In this document: positions 22,983-34,816 of the stretch, piece after piece | How the letters are laid out: every line of letters begins with the position of its first letter | How positions within the stretch are numbered: position 1 is the stretch's first letter | From: Smallanthus sonchifolius | Taxonomy: Eukaryota > Streptophyta > Magnoliopsida > Asterales > Asteraceae | Assembly (NCBI GenBank): GCA_023525975.1 | Contig: CM042028.1 | Location: 82,149,501-82,213,500, forward strand | Length of the DNA stretch: 64,000 nt | Reading direction: 5' to 3' | Program-made: the position numbers and the translations under genes | The notes under the pieces: model-generated | The model's input: only the letters and a program-made list of their open reading frames with translations | What the model was told of the DNA's origin: nothing | Database searches by the model: none

Positions 22983-23921
22983 TAGAGGTGCACAAAAAAA
23001 CCGGTTTTTTTTTTTACCCGGTCCAAACCGTCAAACCGGTTTGGGATAAACCGGTTTGGAGCAAACCGGTTCGGGTTAGCCTAAAACCGCCGGTTTGAAG
23101 CTTTCTGGGTGTAATCGGGTATGGGACCGGTTTGTGTGAACCGGTTTTTAAACATGTTTAAACAGGTTTTTCGGTGAAAAAAAGTAGCCGTTATTCAACG
23201 GCTATATGGCCGTTGGGGTCGATTTTAGCCCTTTTTTTTGCCTTTTTTCACCTCTAATTCACTATAAATAGGTGGGGGTGTTTATGTTTGATCACACCTC
23301 TTTCTACACTCTCTAATCTCTAAAACCGCTCTTTAAACGCTCAAAAACGCTCTCTAAACTCTCTCTAAACTCTAAAAAAAAAGCATGGCAAGTTTTGGTG
23401 TTGGTGGTTCCTCAAACGAAGTTACCGTTGTGGAATATCCGAACCAGTCACCGATGAAGAACTAGCCGAAGATGCAAGGCTACGAAGCTCCAGTTCCGAA
23501 GACAACGCACAAGAATAATCAATCAATATTCCAAAAAATAAAAATATATATTGTCATTTGTAATGTTTTACAATTTTATAATTTTATCTTGTCATGTTTT
23601 TTAATTTCCGAATTTTCTAAATATTAATAAACGTTGAACTTTATGTTTTATATTTGTTATATATTTTTTTTGATTTTATATTAAAAATATAAAATTTATT
23701 TGATTTTTTTTTTTTATAAAAACCGGTTTAAACCGGTTTTTTTTGGGCAAACCGGTTTGTAACCAACCCTAACCGGTTTGACCAGTTAGACATTTTTCAC
23801 CTCCGAAACCGGTTTAACCCGAACCGGTTTAGGGCCAAACCGGTTTTGACTTTTCGTTGACCAAACCGGTTCGGTTCGGTTTGAACCGGTTTGGGTTAAA
23901 AAACCGATTTGTGCACCACTA
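22983..23921 (+). mobile_element. hAT element, internal-deletion derivative
   Basis: Terminal inverted repeats TAGAGGTGCACAAA / TTTGTGCACCACTA with an 8-bp target duplication GCCGTATG (22975-22982, 23922-23929). Subterminal blocks on both sides are dense in AAACCGGTTT and CCGGTTTGG. Between them survive a TATA box (TATAAATA, 23263-23270), a CT-rich leader and a short coding remnant. Confidence 0.92.
23385..23518 (+). pseudogene. fused ends of a hAT transposase gene
   Basis: ATG at 23385 opens MASFGVGGSSNEVTVVEYPN, about 20 codons that look like the disordered N-terminus of a RICESLEEPER/DAYSLEEPER-type hAT transposase. A second frame immediately after encodes an acidic tail ending SSSSEDNAQE with TAA at 23516-23518. 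The two frames are out of register, so translation from the ATG stops at the TAG near 23463. The BED finger and the whole catalytic/dimerisation core are absent. This looks like one internal deletion that joined the gene's start and end. Family identity rests on the surrounding hAT termini, not on a conserved domain. Confidence 0.6.
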
Positions 23922-24190
23922 GCCGTATGCAAACAGATAAAAATACCCCCTGTATTTATACTATAAATTGTTGAAGCTCTTGGTCTTTGCCATTGTATGG
24001 GGTAGGGGTGAGCAAGTTGTAGTTCTGAATCCTTAGAACCTTGAACCAAACCCGAAATCTCGAGGACCCGAACCACATAGGCTTATAAAGTTCGGTTCAT
24101 GGTTCCCAATTTCATCAATAAAAGAGTATTCGGTTCTAGAGGGTCTTCCAACCCTTTGCATTGCTAGTTGTAAGCAAGTTGTGGTTATGG

Positions 24191-26012
24191 TGTAACACTC
24201 TATTTTCAAACACCGATTATTAAATCATTAAAACACGCGGAAGCATTCGTCTCAAGAAAATTTTTTTATATCTTCGCGTGTCGTGAAGAACCAGCCCCTC
24301 CCTTCGCGTGGCGCGAGGGAGTCCAAAAATTGCAGGTCCGAGAAACCAGGTCTTCGCGTGTCGCGAATACCAGTCCTCAACTTTTCGCGTGGCGCAAAGA
24401 CCTGCAGATTTTAACACTTAATCATTTTTCCAACTTTTACCAATACAACATGACACCCAAAAATTTCCAACACATGGGTTTTGACAAAAAACATTCATAC
24501 CACATTTTTAATATCAAAATATAATTTCAAGTAAACTATTTACATCCATTAGATGTACATCTAATTACACCCGAAATCACCAAAAGTGCATACGAGAATC
24601 CAACATTCGCCATAGATTTGACCTTGACTACCCCGGAGCTTTTCCTACACAACATCACATATAAAACCATTAGTAAAGAAGATAAAACATATCGAACAAC
24701 TAAATATTATTTGTTTCATCCATTCACCCATTTGACTCGTTTTCACTCAATTTGTCATTAGGCTACATATCATTTACATTTCACCTACAAGTTTCATACT
24801 TTTCATTTCTCAATCATAATTAACACATTTCCATTTCCATTATGGCACATAGGCTATAACCTCATTTCCATTATGATACTTAGATCATAACTTCATATCC
24901 ACATATCCATTATGGTACTTAGACCATAACTCCATATCCACATATCCATTATAATATTAATACTATAACTTCATTCATTCACTTATTTGTACACCACTAT
25001 ACACATTCATACCACATAACACATTATGCAACTTATCACATTATGCATACAACATTGCATATAACACCATTTATCATCAATTACTAAGTAAGTGCAAGAG
25101 CACTTACCTTTCGGGTTAGAAGATCCCGCACCACCTTCAAGTTTTGCAATTTGATTACCTAAACATATACACCTAGTTTAGCAATTAGACATACATCAAA
25201 ATCTCATTAAAATTGGGTTCACAACCCAATTTCCTATTTCCAACCCAAACTGACCCATTTAAGTTATACTCATATCCAAACATCCTCTTTCACCTCAAAC
25301 TCACCTACTTGAGTTTCATTATCCTTACCTTAACACTAATTTTTCATTCAATTTTTATCATTAGGTTAATTTGGTGTTTGTTCAAGTGTCTAACATCATA
25401 TAAACACTTAATCATCATTAATTCATCATCTTATCATCATAATCATAAACCCCCAATCATATGAACCCTAACTTCTCATAATCAAAATCAAAGGGTTCTA
25501 GAATGTTAATCATCATTCTTTAACTTTAGTTTAGCTAGATTATCAACAATCTAACACTAATTAACAACATGCATTCAAAATTTTTGGATTTCTACAAAAC
25601 CCACCAACTAACACATCAATGGTGAAATCAAAAGGATGATTAACACTTACTTGATGCTAGAAGGATGATGTATAAGCCAACACCTTCACAATCCAAGCTT
25701 CAATTGCACGATTTTGACTTCAACACCTTTTTCTCCATTTTCCTCTTGCAAAGATCGACCCACACACAAATGAGAGAAATTCTGGATTTTGACTTCTTTT
25801 AGTCAAATATGACAGATTTGTCATATTACAATTTCAGCCACTCAACTTCCATTTCACCCAATTTCATTACATAATTAGTTAAAAACTAATATAACCCTAT
25901 TACTAACTTGAAACCCACTTGTTTCAACTTATTTCTAAAATATTATTTTCATCATAGTATTTATTAGAATAAATAATTATTTATAACGAAACCCGGATTT
26001 TGGTTCGTTACA
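24191..26012 (-). mobile_element. solo LTR of a Ty3/Gypsy chromovirus family
   Basis: Plus-strand ends TGTAACACTC and GGTTCGTTACA. Read on the minus strand it starts TGTAACGAACCAAAATCC, like the LTRs at 53607-55498 and 60453-62364, and shares landmarks in order: CGTTATAAATAATTA, TGAAACAAGYGGGTTTCAAGT, CTAACCCGAAAGGTAAGTG. Flanks TATGG / TCTGG may be a 5-bp target duplication with one change. It inserted into the hAT element. Confidence 0.87.
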
Positions 26013-26120
26013 TCTGGACCCTCAGAACCCTGAACCAGACACGAAACCTCAAGGAACCGAACCACATAGGCTTATAAGGTTCGGTTCGTTACATCTGGAC
26101 CCTCAGAACCCTGAATCAGA
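26002..26120. repeat. 81-bp tandem duplication across the solo-LTR edge
   Basis: GGTTCGTTACATCTGGACCC occurs at 26002 and 26083. The repeated unit begins with the last 11 bp of the LTR, so the duplication arose after the LTR insertion. GGTTC at the junction is candidate microhomology. Confidence 0.75.
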
Positions 26121-26205
26121 CAATAAAAGGGTATTGGGTTCTGGAGGGTCCGGGTTGGGTAGGATCGGATCGGTTCCGACCCTTTGCACAGCCCCTAGTA
26201 TGGGG

Positions 26206-27004
26206 AGCATCGTCGGCCCATGCTTCAAAATTGGAAAGCCAATAAGAACAATCCTTCCTTAATATTGCGAGAAGACGAAGAACAAAATGAAACATTTACT
26301 TTTTCAATCTTAAAATATTTTTAAGTAAAAGAAAATAATAGAAACACATATTTTATTCATCTCTTTTGAAATTCCAAAAAAAATTTAACGAATTTCATTT
26401 ATTCATATAACATATACATGTGTAGGTAAAAGTTAAAAATTAAAAAAAAAACACATGAAAATAGAAATTTAATGGTTTTTATTATACATTTGTAAGTTAG
26501 AGGAAGTATACAATTTGAGAAATATGAACCATTGATTAAAGAATTAAACGATTTAAGTTTGTTATTTTTGTTTTTATAATAACTTTGTGTTCTGTAATGA
26601 ACATCTCATTCGGTTACAAATAGATGACTTTTGTTCTCATTTAAAAACTTACAAAAGGTTGATATGCTAGACATGTCGGTTACATGATACATGTCTTAAC
26701 CGGTGTTAATTGAATGACTTAAGTGGAATAAATGTCATGTTTTAGTGTCCTAATTAGTATAATTTCTAAGTACAATGTCTAATCTAAGACAAAATGTAAA
26801 AGTAATTTAATTCACTAATGATAAAATTATATAATGCATTTTGTAATACGAATAAATACATGATCAACAATCGTGTAACAAGTAGGAGACTTGTCTGTTA
26901 AACTCTAAATTAACCAAAAACATTATGCTAATAATGAACTCCTAATTTCAAGCTTCATATTACGTAGAAACTTGTAAGAAAAAGAGAACGATATTTTATA
27001 AAAA
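26206..27004. other. AT-rich intergenic DNA
   Basis: No gene or bounded repeat recognised. Confidence 0.4.
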
Positions 27005-27034
27005 CTAGTCCCCCCCCCCGCGCTACGCGGCGGG
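27005..27034 (-). mobile_element. Helitron 3' terminus
   Basis: On the minus strand the hairpin CCCGCCGCGTAGCGCGGG is followed by a G run and CTAG (27008-27005), then T. The element extends rightward; its TC start was not found. Confidence 0.6.
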
Positions 27035-27214
27035 AGTTTGGTAGTTATCGGTTTGACTCGTGGATAAAACTTACGTCTAAACACACACTTGCTATAGCGT
27101 ACGATACAAAAAAAAAATACTCGGAACGCTGAAAAAAAACAAAAAAAACAAACTCGTGTATCCCGTTTAAAAAAAAGTTAATGAACGAAAGCTATTACGA
27201 AAAAAAATACTCAA

Positions 27215-27540
27215 AAAAAACCCATTGAACTTTTGTTGCAATTTTATAAAAAACCTAACTTGAAGAAAAGAAAAAAAAAAGTTTACTCTATTGAACTTTT
27301 GTGACAAATCTATAAAAAAAATAAAGTTTTGAGTCAAAAATAAAAAAAAGGTAAAAGGTCACTATTCTTATTGAACTTTGGTGACAAATGTATAAAAAAA
27401 TAAAGTTTTGAGTAAAAGATAAAAAAAAAAAAAATAAAAGCTGATATTCAATTCTTATTGAACTTTGGTGGCAAATTGTTAAAAAAAAAGAAGTTTTGAG
27501 AAAAAAATAAAAAAACCTAAAAGCTAACTGTTCAATTCCA
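27215..27540. repeat. diverged tandem repeat, four units of 66-87 bp
   Basis: ATTGAACTTTTGT/GGTG recurs at 27224, 27290, 27370 and 27457, each followed by an A-rich stretch with AAAGTTTTGAG. It probably lies inside the Helitron that ends at 27005. Confidence 0.65.
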
Positions 27541-29438
27541 CGCCCTTTAATATGTTATTTTTAATATGTTGAAATTATAAATTTTCGTTGTTTATTAATT
27601 TACGTATTTCTTGTCGTCATTGGATGATAAAATAATTGTTTATTTTAATGTATAATAAATTATAATTTCAAAATAGAAAAAAGAACATTATTATCTTTCT
27701 TGAAATAATCAAACTTTTCAAATATAGTTGAAGTAAGGTCTCCTTCAAGCGTTTGCAAGATATAGAGTTACTCAAATGGGTATACAAAGTCTATATAACT
27801 AATATTATCCAAAAAGACACGACAAAGTAAATTATATACAATGCATGCCACATCATCCACTTCTCTCCCTCAAGCCATAAAATCATCTTTAATCTTGAGA
27901 TACATGATCACCTACTTATGCTAAAACAAAGTTCTAATAAATGTCCTAAAAGGTCAGGGGTAAATGCGCCCATCGTGGATGCACCAATACATATCTGACG
28001 AAGAAGCAACGTTAAATATGAAAACGCACCGTTAAAGGAAACAAAAACGCACCAAAAGTTTTTTTTTTAAAATATAACAATATATTACTAAAATCAAAGA
28101 TAAAAAATGCTCGATTTTATTGTCTAATTTTTTTTTAATAATGACTTTTAAAAAAGTTATTCACAACTAAAAAGAGTTGGTTGAAACCAAAAAAAAAATC
28201 AACAAAAGATGGTTATTAGTTATTACCCTTTTGCAATTCCTTGCAAAAAATTGTGAGACACGTGTTATTCATTTGATCCTAGCCCTTAATTACCCTTGAT
28301 CAATGGTGCATCTTTCTTCCTATATTTTTAGACCTTATGGTCTTTTATGTAAAGAACCACTTTAACTCTTTTACTATTTATTATATTAATTGATCAAAAT
28401 GTATTAAATTTTAATATCTTTAAGATTTTTTTAAAATAATATATATACACATTATATGCATATGGATGTGCATATGTGCACATTTTTATAGTTTTTTTTT
28501 AAGATTAAGTAGGGAGGTGATAAAATCAAAGAAATAATGGGAAGATAGAAATAAATCATTTTCTTTCAGATTTACCATTTTTATTGAAGTGTTATGTACA
28601 CCGCTATGCGGTTCTCAACATAATACCAGTTCTAAAAAGAAAGCGCCCCTATATATATAGCAAACTGACCATAACCGGTTCCAATATGTTAGGGTTTTCC
28701 ACTTCACAAACGATTTCAAACCCGTACCAGTTTTCGCTTTTGGCCAAAACCAAAACCGGTTTGGAAAAAAACCGCTTTTGTGAACCTCTATGGTAAAGGC
28801 ATATAAATGGGTCACACTAGGACACGTAAAAGTGAAAGTTTTAAATCACGCTTTGCAACTTTTTACGAAATAAGACGTATGAATCTGTTTAATTTATGGG
28901 CTAAATTGGTGAGTAAAAATTAGTTCATTCATAAAATACGTCAGCTTTTCCTACAAGTTTAGGGACTGATTCCTGTAAAAAAAACTTATGTGCGGATGCA
29001 GGCATCTAATCTTGCATAAAATTATCAACACTAAACAAAACTAAATCTTATAGATGTTGCTTTCTAATGCAGGCATCCACCCAATTCAACAATCCATGAT
29101 ATATAAGTAGTTAATTCTTCGTCTCTGTTATTTGCTTCATATTACTTATTAAAAATGAATAGCAATATACTTTTAGGGACGGATACATGTAAAAGGACCT
29201 TTATAATAAGCGTAGGAAGTCATGAGAAAACGGCACACATACATGTGTGAGTGGAAATTGTGTTTATTTATGTATGTATATTTCTAGCACACACATCCAA
29301 AACAAGTAACCATGTTAGACACATATCTAACATGTAAACATGTTAAACGCATATCTGTTTCATGTAAAAGGGGATAAACGCACTGTATAAATGAGTTAAG
29401 CGCACCATTTGTCACGTGGTGCATTACACCTTTTTTTA
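27541..29438. other. intergenic DNA
   Basis: AT-rich, no gene. A segment of about 28590-28800 carries AACCGGTTCC, AAACCGGTTTGG and TTTGTGAACCTCTA and looks like a decayed hAT-like repeat. The two small frames there are shadows of it. Confidence 0.4.
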
Positions 29439-30530
29439 AGAATTAATTACACGGATGGCCCCTGTGGTTTGGTCAAATTATGGTTTTGGCCCCTAGGATT
29501 GGGAAACTACAAGTTTGGCCCAATAGTTTGCACGATTGTAACACCCATGGCCCCTGGGTTGGATGTCAGTTAAGTTTGACTGTTAAAGTTTTTAAAATGA
29601 CTAAAATACCCCTATGTTTAAAATAAATTAAAAAAACCCTAAATCACCATTGTTGTCAACCTCCCTCCACCATCAGAGATCCCCCTCCCTGTTGACCTCA
29701 CCTACGTCCCTCCATCTAGTCGGGTTGCTGGAACTGGTTTTTGGGGGAGCCGGCCACCTCCGTCGGAACTGGTTTCGTTGAATATCAAATCTAAAAGGGG
29801 AACACGAGAGAAGGGGGAGCCGGCCACCTCCGGCGGCTCCTCCGACAGACCTTCAAGACAACGGCAAAGGGGGATGGCGGACTATTGTGTTACGGTGGTG
29901 ATAGGCTTGGGTGGAAGCGACGGCGGCGCTAGATGGCGGAGCAGGAGACGGCAACAGATCTGGGCTTCGACGGCGGCGGCGCTAGGGCTTCGACGGCGGC
30001 GGCGCTAGGCGCTAGATGGAGCAGGAGAGGAAAATTTCTCGTTTTGAGGTGTTAATTTCTCCAATTTCTCTTCGATGGAGGCTCTAATACCAAAGCCCCA
30101 ATTATCACAGCCTGTGCTTCACCTTCTTCCTCGTTTTGATTTTCCCTCTGCGCTCACTCGATCAAACAACAGAATCAGGCTTTGAGTTCAGGTCTAAAAT
30201 ACGGATCTTGTTTGACCAATTTCATTCTTAGAGGATTTCTAGGGTTAGAGTTTGTGTTCAGGTCAACGGCTTCTCGGAAACAAGCACAGACGAATATGAT
30301 ATGAAAGGAGGAAGATGAAGTGTGTGGGCCATATAGGATTTTTTTTTAATATTAAGGGGCATTTTGGTCATTTCACACATACTTAACAGAATAATTTAAC
30401 TGACATCCAACCCAGGGGCCATGGGTGTTACAATCGTGCAAACTAGTGGGCCAAACTTGTAGTTTCCCAATCCTAGGGGCCAAAACCATAATTTGACCAA
30501 ACCACAGGGGCCATCCGTGTAATTAATTCT
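29439..30530. mobile_element. 1.1-kb foldback element with GC-rich core
   Basis: Arms of nearly 190 bp: left AGAATTAATTACACGGATGG..., right the complement (CCATCCGTGTAATTAATTCT). The pairing includes TGTAACACCCATGGCCCCTG and CCAAACTTGTAGTTTCCCAA. The centre (29640-30330) is unusually GC-rich, with CGGCGGCGGCGCTAGG repeated, followed by a 5'-leader-like segment. It resembles a Pack-type cargo, but no source gene was recognised. The plus frame at 29778-30008 is low-complexity and not a supported gene. Confidence 0.8.
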
Positions 30531-30557
30531 ACTTGTCATTTTTTAAATATAACAATA

Positions 30558-31218
30558 CTAGTTTAAAATCATGTGTATTACACGGGTTGAATAAATAAAA
30601 TGTTATATACTTAGTAATAAAAATTTTATATTTTTAAAAACCCATGTAATACACGGGTTTAATAAACCGGTATATTACATCGGTTGAATAAAATATAATG
30701 TAATTTTTTTTAATGAGTTAAGCGCACTGTTTGTAATTTGTTAACAAACACACTCGTTAAAATATCTCTTTAAAAATGTAATTTGTCGTGACAATTATAA
30801 GGTCTGTTAAGTTAGTTTTTAAAACAATTTTTTCAACTGAGTATTAATTTTTTAATTTAATTGATAAATGTTAGTTCATATTAAGTTCATTTGATTGATG
30901 ATATAATAACTATTTATAATTAAATAATAAGTATCCGTAATTAGATTTATATTAAAAATCTAAAAATAAATTCTTTTAATACCATTATTCAATATGAGAG
31001 AGAGTCGGGGAAAATGATACAAATGAACCAGAAAGTGACACGTGTCAATATAATTTTATTTATTAATATAAAGATTATTATTTAATATTATTATTTAATA
31101 GGAGAGAGAAACAGAAAAATTAATATTTAATAGGAGAGAGATGCGGGAAAATAAAGGTGATGAGTAACCATAGAGTGACACGTGTCCCCCATGATTTTCC
31201 TTTATTATATAGTATAGA
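30558..31218 (-). mobile_element. non-autonomous Helitron, 661 bp, complete
   Basis: The minus strand starts TCTATACTATATAATAAA (at 31218), shared with the Helitron at 16847-17283. It ends with hairpin CCCGTGTAATACAC, then CTAG (30561-30558), between A and T. A second hairpin-like ACCCATGTAATACACGGGT near 30638 suggests an internal older terminus. Confidence 0.85.
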
Positions 31219-31521
31219 TATAGATTATACGCATATTAAAGATGATAAAATTTCAAATTTTTTGAAAGAATATTTTTTAAAAATATAATAAAGTATATAA
31301 AAGTTTTTAGTTAAAGAATTTTAATCAAACTACGTTGTAATGAAAAAAGTCATTCAAATAAGGAATTTCTTCTTTTACATCTCATAGCTATTAGTAACTT
31401 TCCATTAATTTTAAATTTGTGACTGTATCAATCCTAATTATTAAATTGAAACTTACATTTGACCCTACTTCTATGCGTTTAATATTGAGAATAAACCAAT
31501 AACTTATCTTTTAAAATAAAA

Positions 31522-31960
31522 CTAGTTGGTTCCCGCCCTCGTGTTTTGTGGCGGGATGTATCCAAATTAAACGAAAAAATTATATCGGAACATTGAAAAT
31601 AATAATAATAACGGCGCATCCCGTTTTTTAAAAAAAGTTAAGAAACGAAAGTTATTTTTAAAAAATAAATCGAAAGTGTAGTCGTTTTTTGCCAAAGCCC
31701 TGCAGCAAGAATTTGGTCGTTCTCGGTTCGGGCCGTCGAAAACCATAAAAACGAACACCGATAATGTTCGCTCATAATAGCCTAGCGCCGTCACAGTACC
31801 ATAACAGTAACAACAATCGCTATAAGCTACAATAGAGAAAAAAAATATTCGATTTTTAAAGCAACTCCGTTTAAAAAAATATATATCGAAACGTTGACAA
31901 AAATAAAAATAAAAGCAACGGTGCAATCCGTTTTTAAAAAAAAGTTAACGCGAAAGTAAT
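31522..31960 (-). mobile_element. Helitron-like 3' end and internal duplicated block
   Basis: The minus strand reads CCCGCCACAAAACACGAGGGCGGG, then AACCAACTAG ending at 31522. Inward, a block of about 70 bp (ATATCGGAACATTGA ... CCCGTTTTTTAAAAAAAGTTA) recurs near 31880-31950. The 5' TC end is not identified. The 119-codon minus frame here is Phe/Tyr-rich chance coding. Confidence 0.55.
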
Positions 31961-34228
31961 TATAGAAAAATGAAAGTAATACATAATTAAATGGGTTAAA
32001 AATATAAATTATATATAGTAAAAATGTTGAAAAAAAATGTTCAGCAGCCTGCCTGCTTGAGTAGACAGTTTGCTTCGGTATTCATAAACGTTAGTGTTTA
32101 ATATAGTTAGTAAAAGAATTATAATCCGATCTCTTGATCCGGCGAACTTAAAATAGAAAAAAAACAATTTTATTTAGTTATTTATTTGAGTTAATTATTA
32201 GCAAGTGGGTGGTGATTTCAATTTGTTTTAAAAAAGTGAGACGAGGAATAAAATGATGGCTGCACATGGATGAGTGGGAGAAGGCAATGGCAAAATGACG
32301 ACCATGGACCCACGCTCCACTATTTTTTTAATTATGATCAATTATAAATCATCTTATTAGTTATCAATAGCTGTTCAAAAATAAAATTATTAATAATATT
32401 TGTGTAAGGTTTAACAATTACTTTAATCATGTTTCCAAACAAACATGATAATTGCTTACTTTTGGTAATTTTAATAAAAGTAATATTTCTTTTTCTTTCC
32501 TTCTAAATGACTAAATCCTTCTTATATTCCATATATCCTCAATTTTTAACGAGTCCATTTTAACCTGTTCATTTTAACATTCTTTATATTTTAGATTTCA
32601 ATTTCACAAGGTCACGTTCATTGAATCTCAAATCTAACAAGATACATGTAGGGCCGCAAACTAACGGACACACGTTCAGTGGCGAAGCTTGAAGAAAAAC
32701 GCGGGGGGGACTATAAAATTTTCGCCCGAATACGTATAAATTAACACTACTTAGCGAAAAATCCGAGAGGGAGGCGGGGGCGGGGCCCTCACAAAGTTTC
32801 GCCCATGCACACGCTTGAATTCGACTTGATTAGCTTATGCTAAACTTGATCTTTATTCAGTAACTTAACTCATCTAGCTCTGGTGAATTAGATTTGAGCT
32901 TGACTAAAGAAAGATTCGATCACAATTCGAGAACTTGTTTAACCCAAAGTATTGTTTATAAACCATGCTGAAGTAAGTAAATTTGTTTCAAGGTTTATTT
33001 AAGTAATCAATGTAGTTTGACTCAAACGAGCTTCTTGTAAGTTTTATCGTTTGGACATGTCTAGATAATCTTTTTGAATAGTGTACTAATCACTTTCAGG
33101 TTAAAAAAAATTCCCCGTTAAAAGTAATGGTAAAGTTATCTTTTTTTTTATTTTATTTTTTTGTGATACTTCAAAATCTTTAATCGGATAATTTAAAGAG
33201 AAATCAAGAACGAGTTTGTTTTCCTGTTTTGAAAGGAGAAAAAATTATGAAATCAGACCAAATATTTATCTTATATAGGTAGGGAAACCTCACAACATTT
33301 AAGTTGAAACGACACAACTCTTTATGAAAAAGTATGTCTGTTGGTGGTTAAAACTATTGGCAGTTATTCGTTTATATTAGCAGTAACCATTAGCATGAAC
33401 TCTTTCGGTAGTAACCGAGTTACTTAGTTACTACTGATGGTTAGCTCGTCAACAGGAACTCAGTTACTGTTGATGGCACGATGACCAATTAATACTAACG
33501 AACGACGACGAGGTACCACTGATAATAAGGTAATGTTGACCACAGTTACTACTGTTGATTAGTTGTTGTTGTCCTATTTGCCACCCATGGACCAAGTTGC
33601 TGCTAATCTCAATTACCACTGATGATCAGCACAAGCCCGTTAGGGGTGTTGCCCCTTGGACTGTAAAGGAGTGATGCCCCCTTGGAACCCTCTGATCACT
33701 AATCCCCTTGAACCACCAGGTTCAAAGGTGCTAAAAATTAGAATAGTGTCGTACAAATGTGCAATCCACACCTTCTAACTTGTAACAATGTTTATTCTCA
33801 TTTCTCTTGGGTTTTAAGTAAATTCAACTTAACTAAAATAACCTTGATGACATTATAATCATCAACAATCTATTTGAGTTCGAGTTAAAATAAATGATAA
33901 AAAGTTTTAATCGTTTGTAAGCCAAATTTTCATTTTACTTTGATGTTGCCTCTGATTTTGATTATTGTAATTGTTTTTAATTTTTACTGAATTTTTGATG
34001 CCATTGTGTTTGTCGGTTGATGCTCATGTTTGATTCCATAACGTTTTGATAGAATTTTAACTTTAATGTTGATGTTTGATCCCCACAAGTTTAGCTTATT
34101 GTTTGTCGAGAATCACCTTCTTCGTAGAAACTTGGTTAGAGTTTTTAGCAAGTTAATGACTTAATGTTATGGCTAGCATGTTGATGATTCTGCTACACCG
34201 ATTAAATACCCCTTTTGATTCCTGGTAT
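31961..34228. other. intergenic DNA, no gene seen
   Basis: AT-rich apart from the small repeat at 32675-32806 and a stretch at 33340-33720 built of short related words (GTTACTACTG, CAGTTACT) with no coding frame. Confidence 0.4.
32675..32806. repeat. short TE with TTCAGTGGCGAAGCTTGA / AAGTTTCGCCCA ends
   Basis: Its termini match the repeat in peroxidase intron 3. Flanks ACACACGT and GCACACGC could be a worn 8-bp duplication. Confidence 0.45.
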
Positions 34229-34480
34229 ACAGGGTTGGCTTAACTTTTTTTAGGGTCCAAAGCTATTATAAAATCAGGATCTTTTTCATAAAAAATGCAT
34301 TTTTTTTCTTAAAATATTAACACATGGTAATATGATGATGCACATCATTTGTATACAATTTCTTAAAGTTACACAATCACACGTATTAAAGTTGGAGTAA
34401 GTTTTACTAAAAAGAAAACTCTTTCAGATATATTGATTTTTTGTTCTCCTTGTCAAAATCTAAAAATTAAACGAAGTTAA

Positions 34481-34810
34481 TGTTGGAGAACAATCGATAA
34501 TCACACGACAAGGACACGATAGTTTTGTTGGGGGGACTTCCCAAAAATGGGTTTTTCTTGTTTTATTAATACTCAAAATCAATCAAATACAATAGAACCT
34601 ATCATCTATTTATACACAATCTTTTCTTGTAGAACAAGTATTCCTACTTAGGCTCAAATACAAAATTCAAATTAAATAATTCAAAAGCATAAACCGACTT
34701 TGTTTACTGACTTCAGAAACGTTTCTGTCATGCACTACTTGACCATATCCATGAGGTTTAATTAATGGGGTTGTCTTCATACCGGGCCATCGTGATTAAG
34801 CCCAAAAATA
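34481..34810 (-). repeat. Copia 3' LTR
   Basis: Starts TGTTGGAGAACAATC, ends AAGCCCAAAAATA on the plus strand. Near identical to 39235-39551. Confidence 0.88.
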
Positions 34811-34816
34811 TCCCCC

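Larger units (their letters stand above)
24003..26197. mobile_element. hAT-like element split by a solo LTR
   Basis: Left end TAGGGGTGAGCAAG, right end TTTGCACAGCCCCTA, 8-bp target duplication GTATGGGG (23995-24002, 26198-26205). Without the nested LTR it is only about 370 bp, made of motifs such as CGAACCACATAGGCTTATAA and GGTTCGGTTC. Confidence 0.87.

Noticed and set aside
29778..30008. 76-codon Arg/Gly-rich ORF
   Set aside because: Low-complexity GC-rich core of a foldback element, with no family likeness.
31567..31926. 119-codon ORF on the minus strand
   Set aside because: Phe/Tyr-rich translation of AT-rich Helitron-like sequence with no domain.
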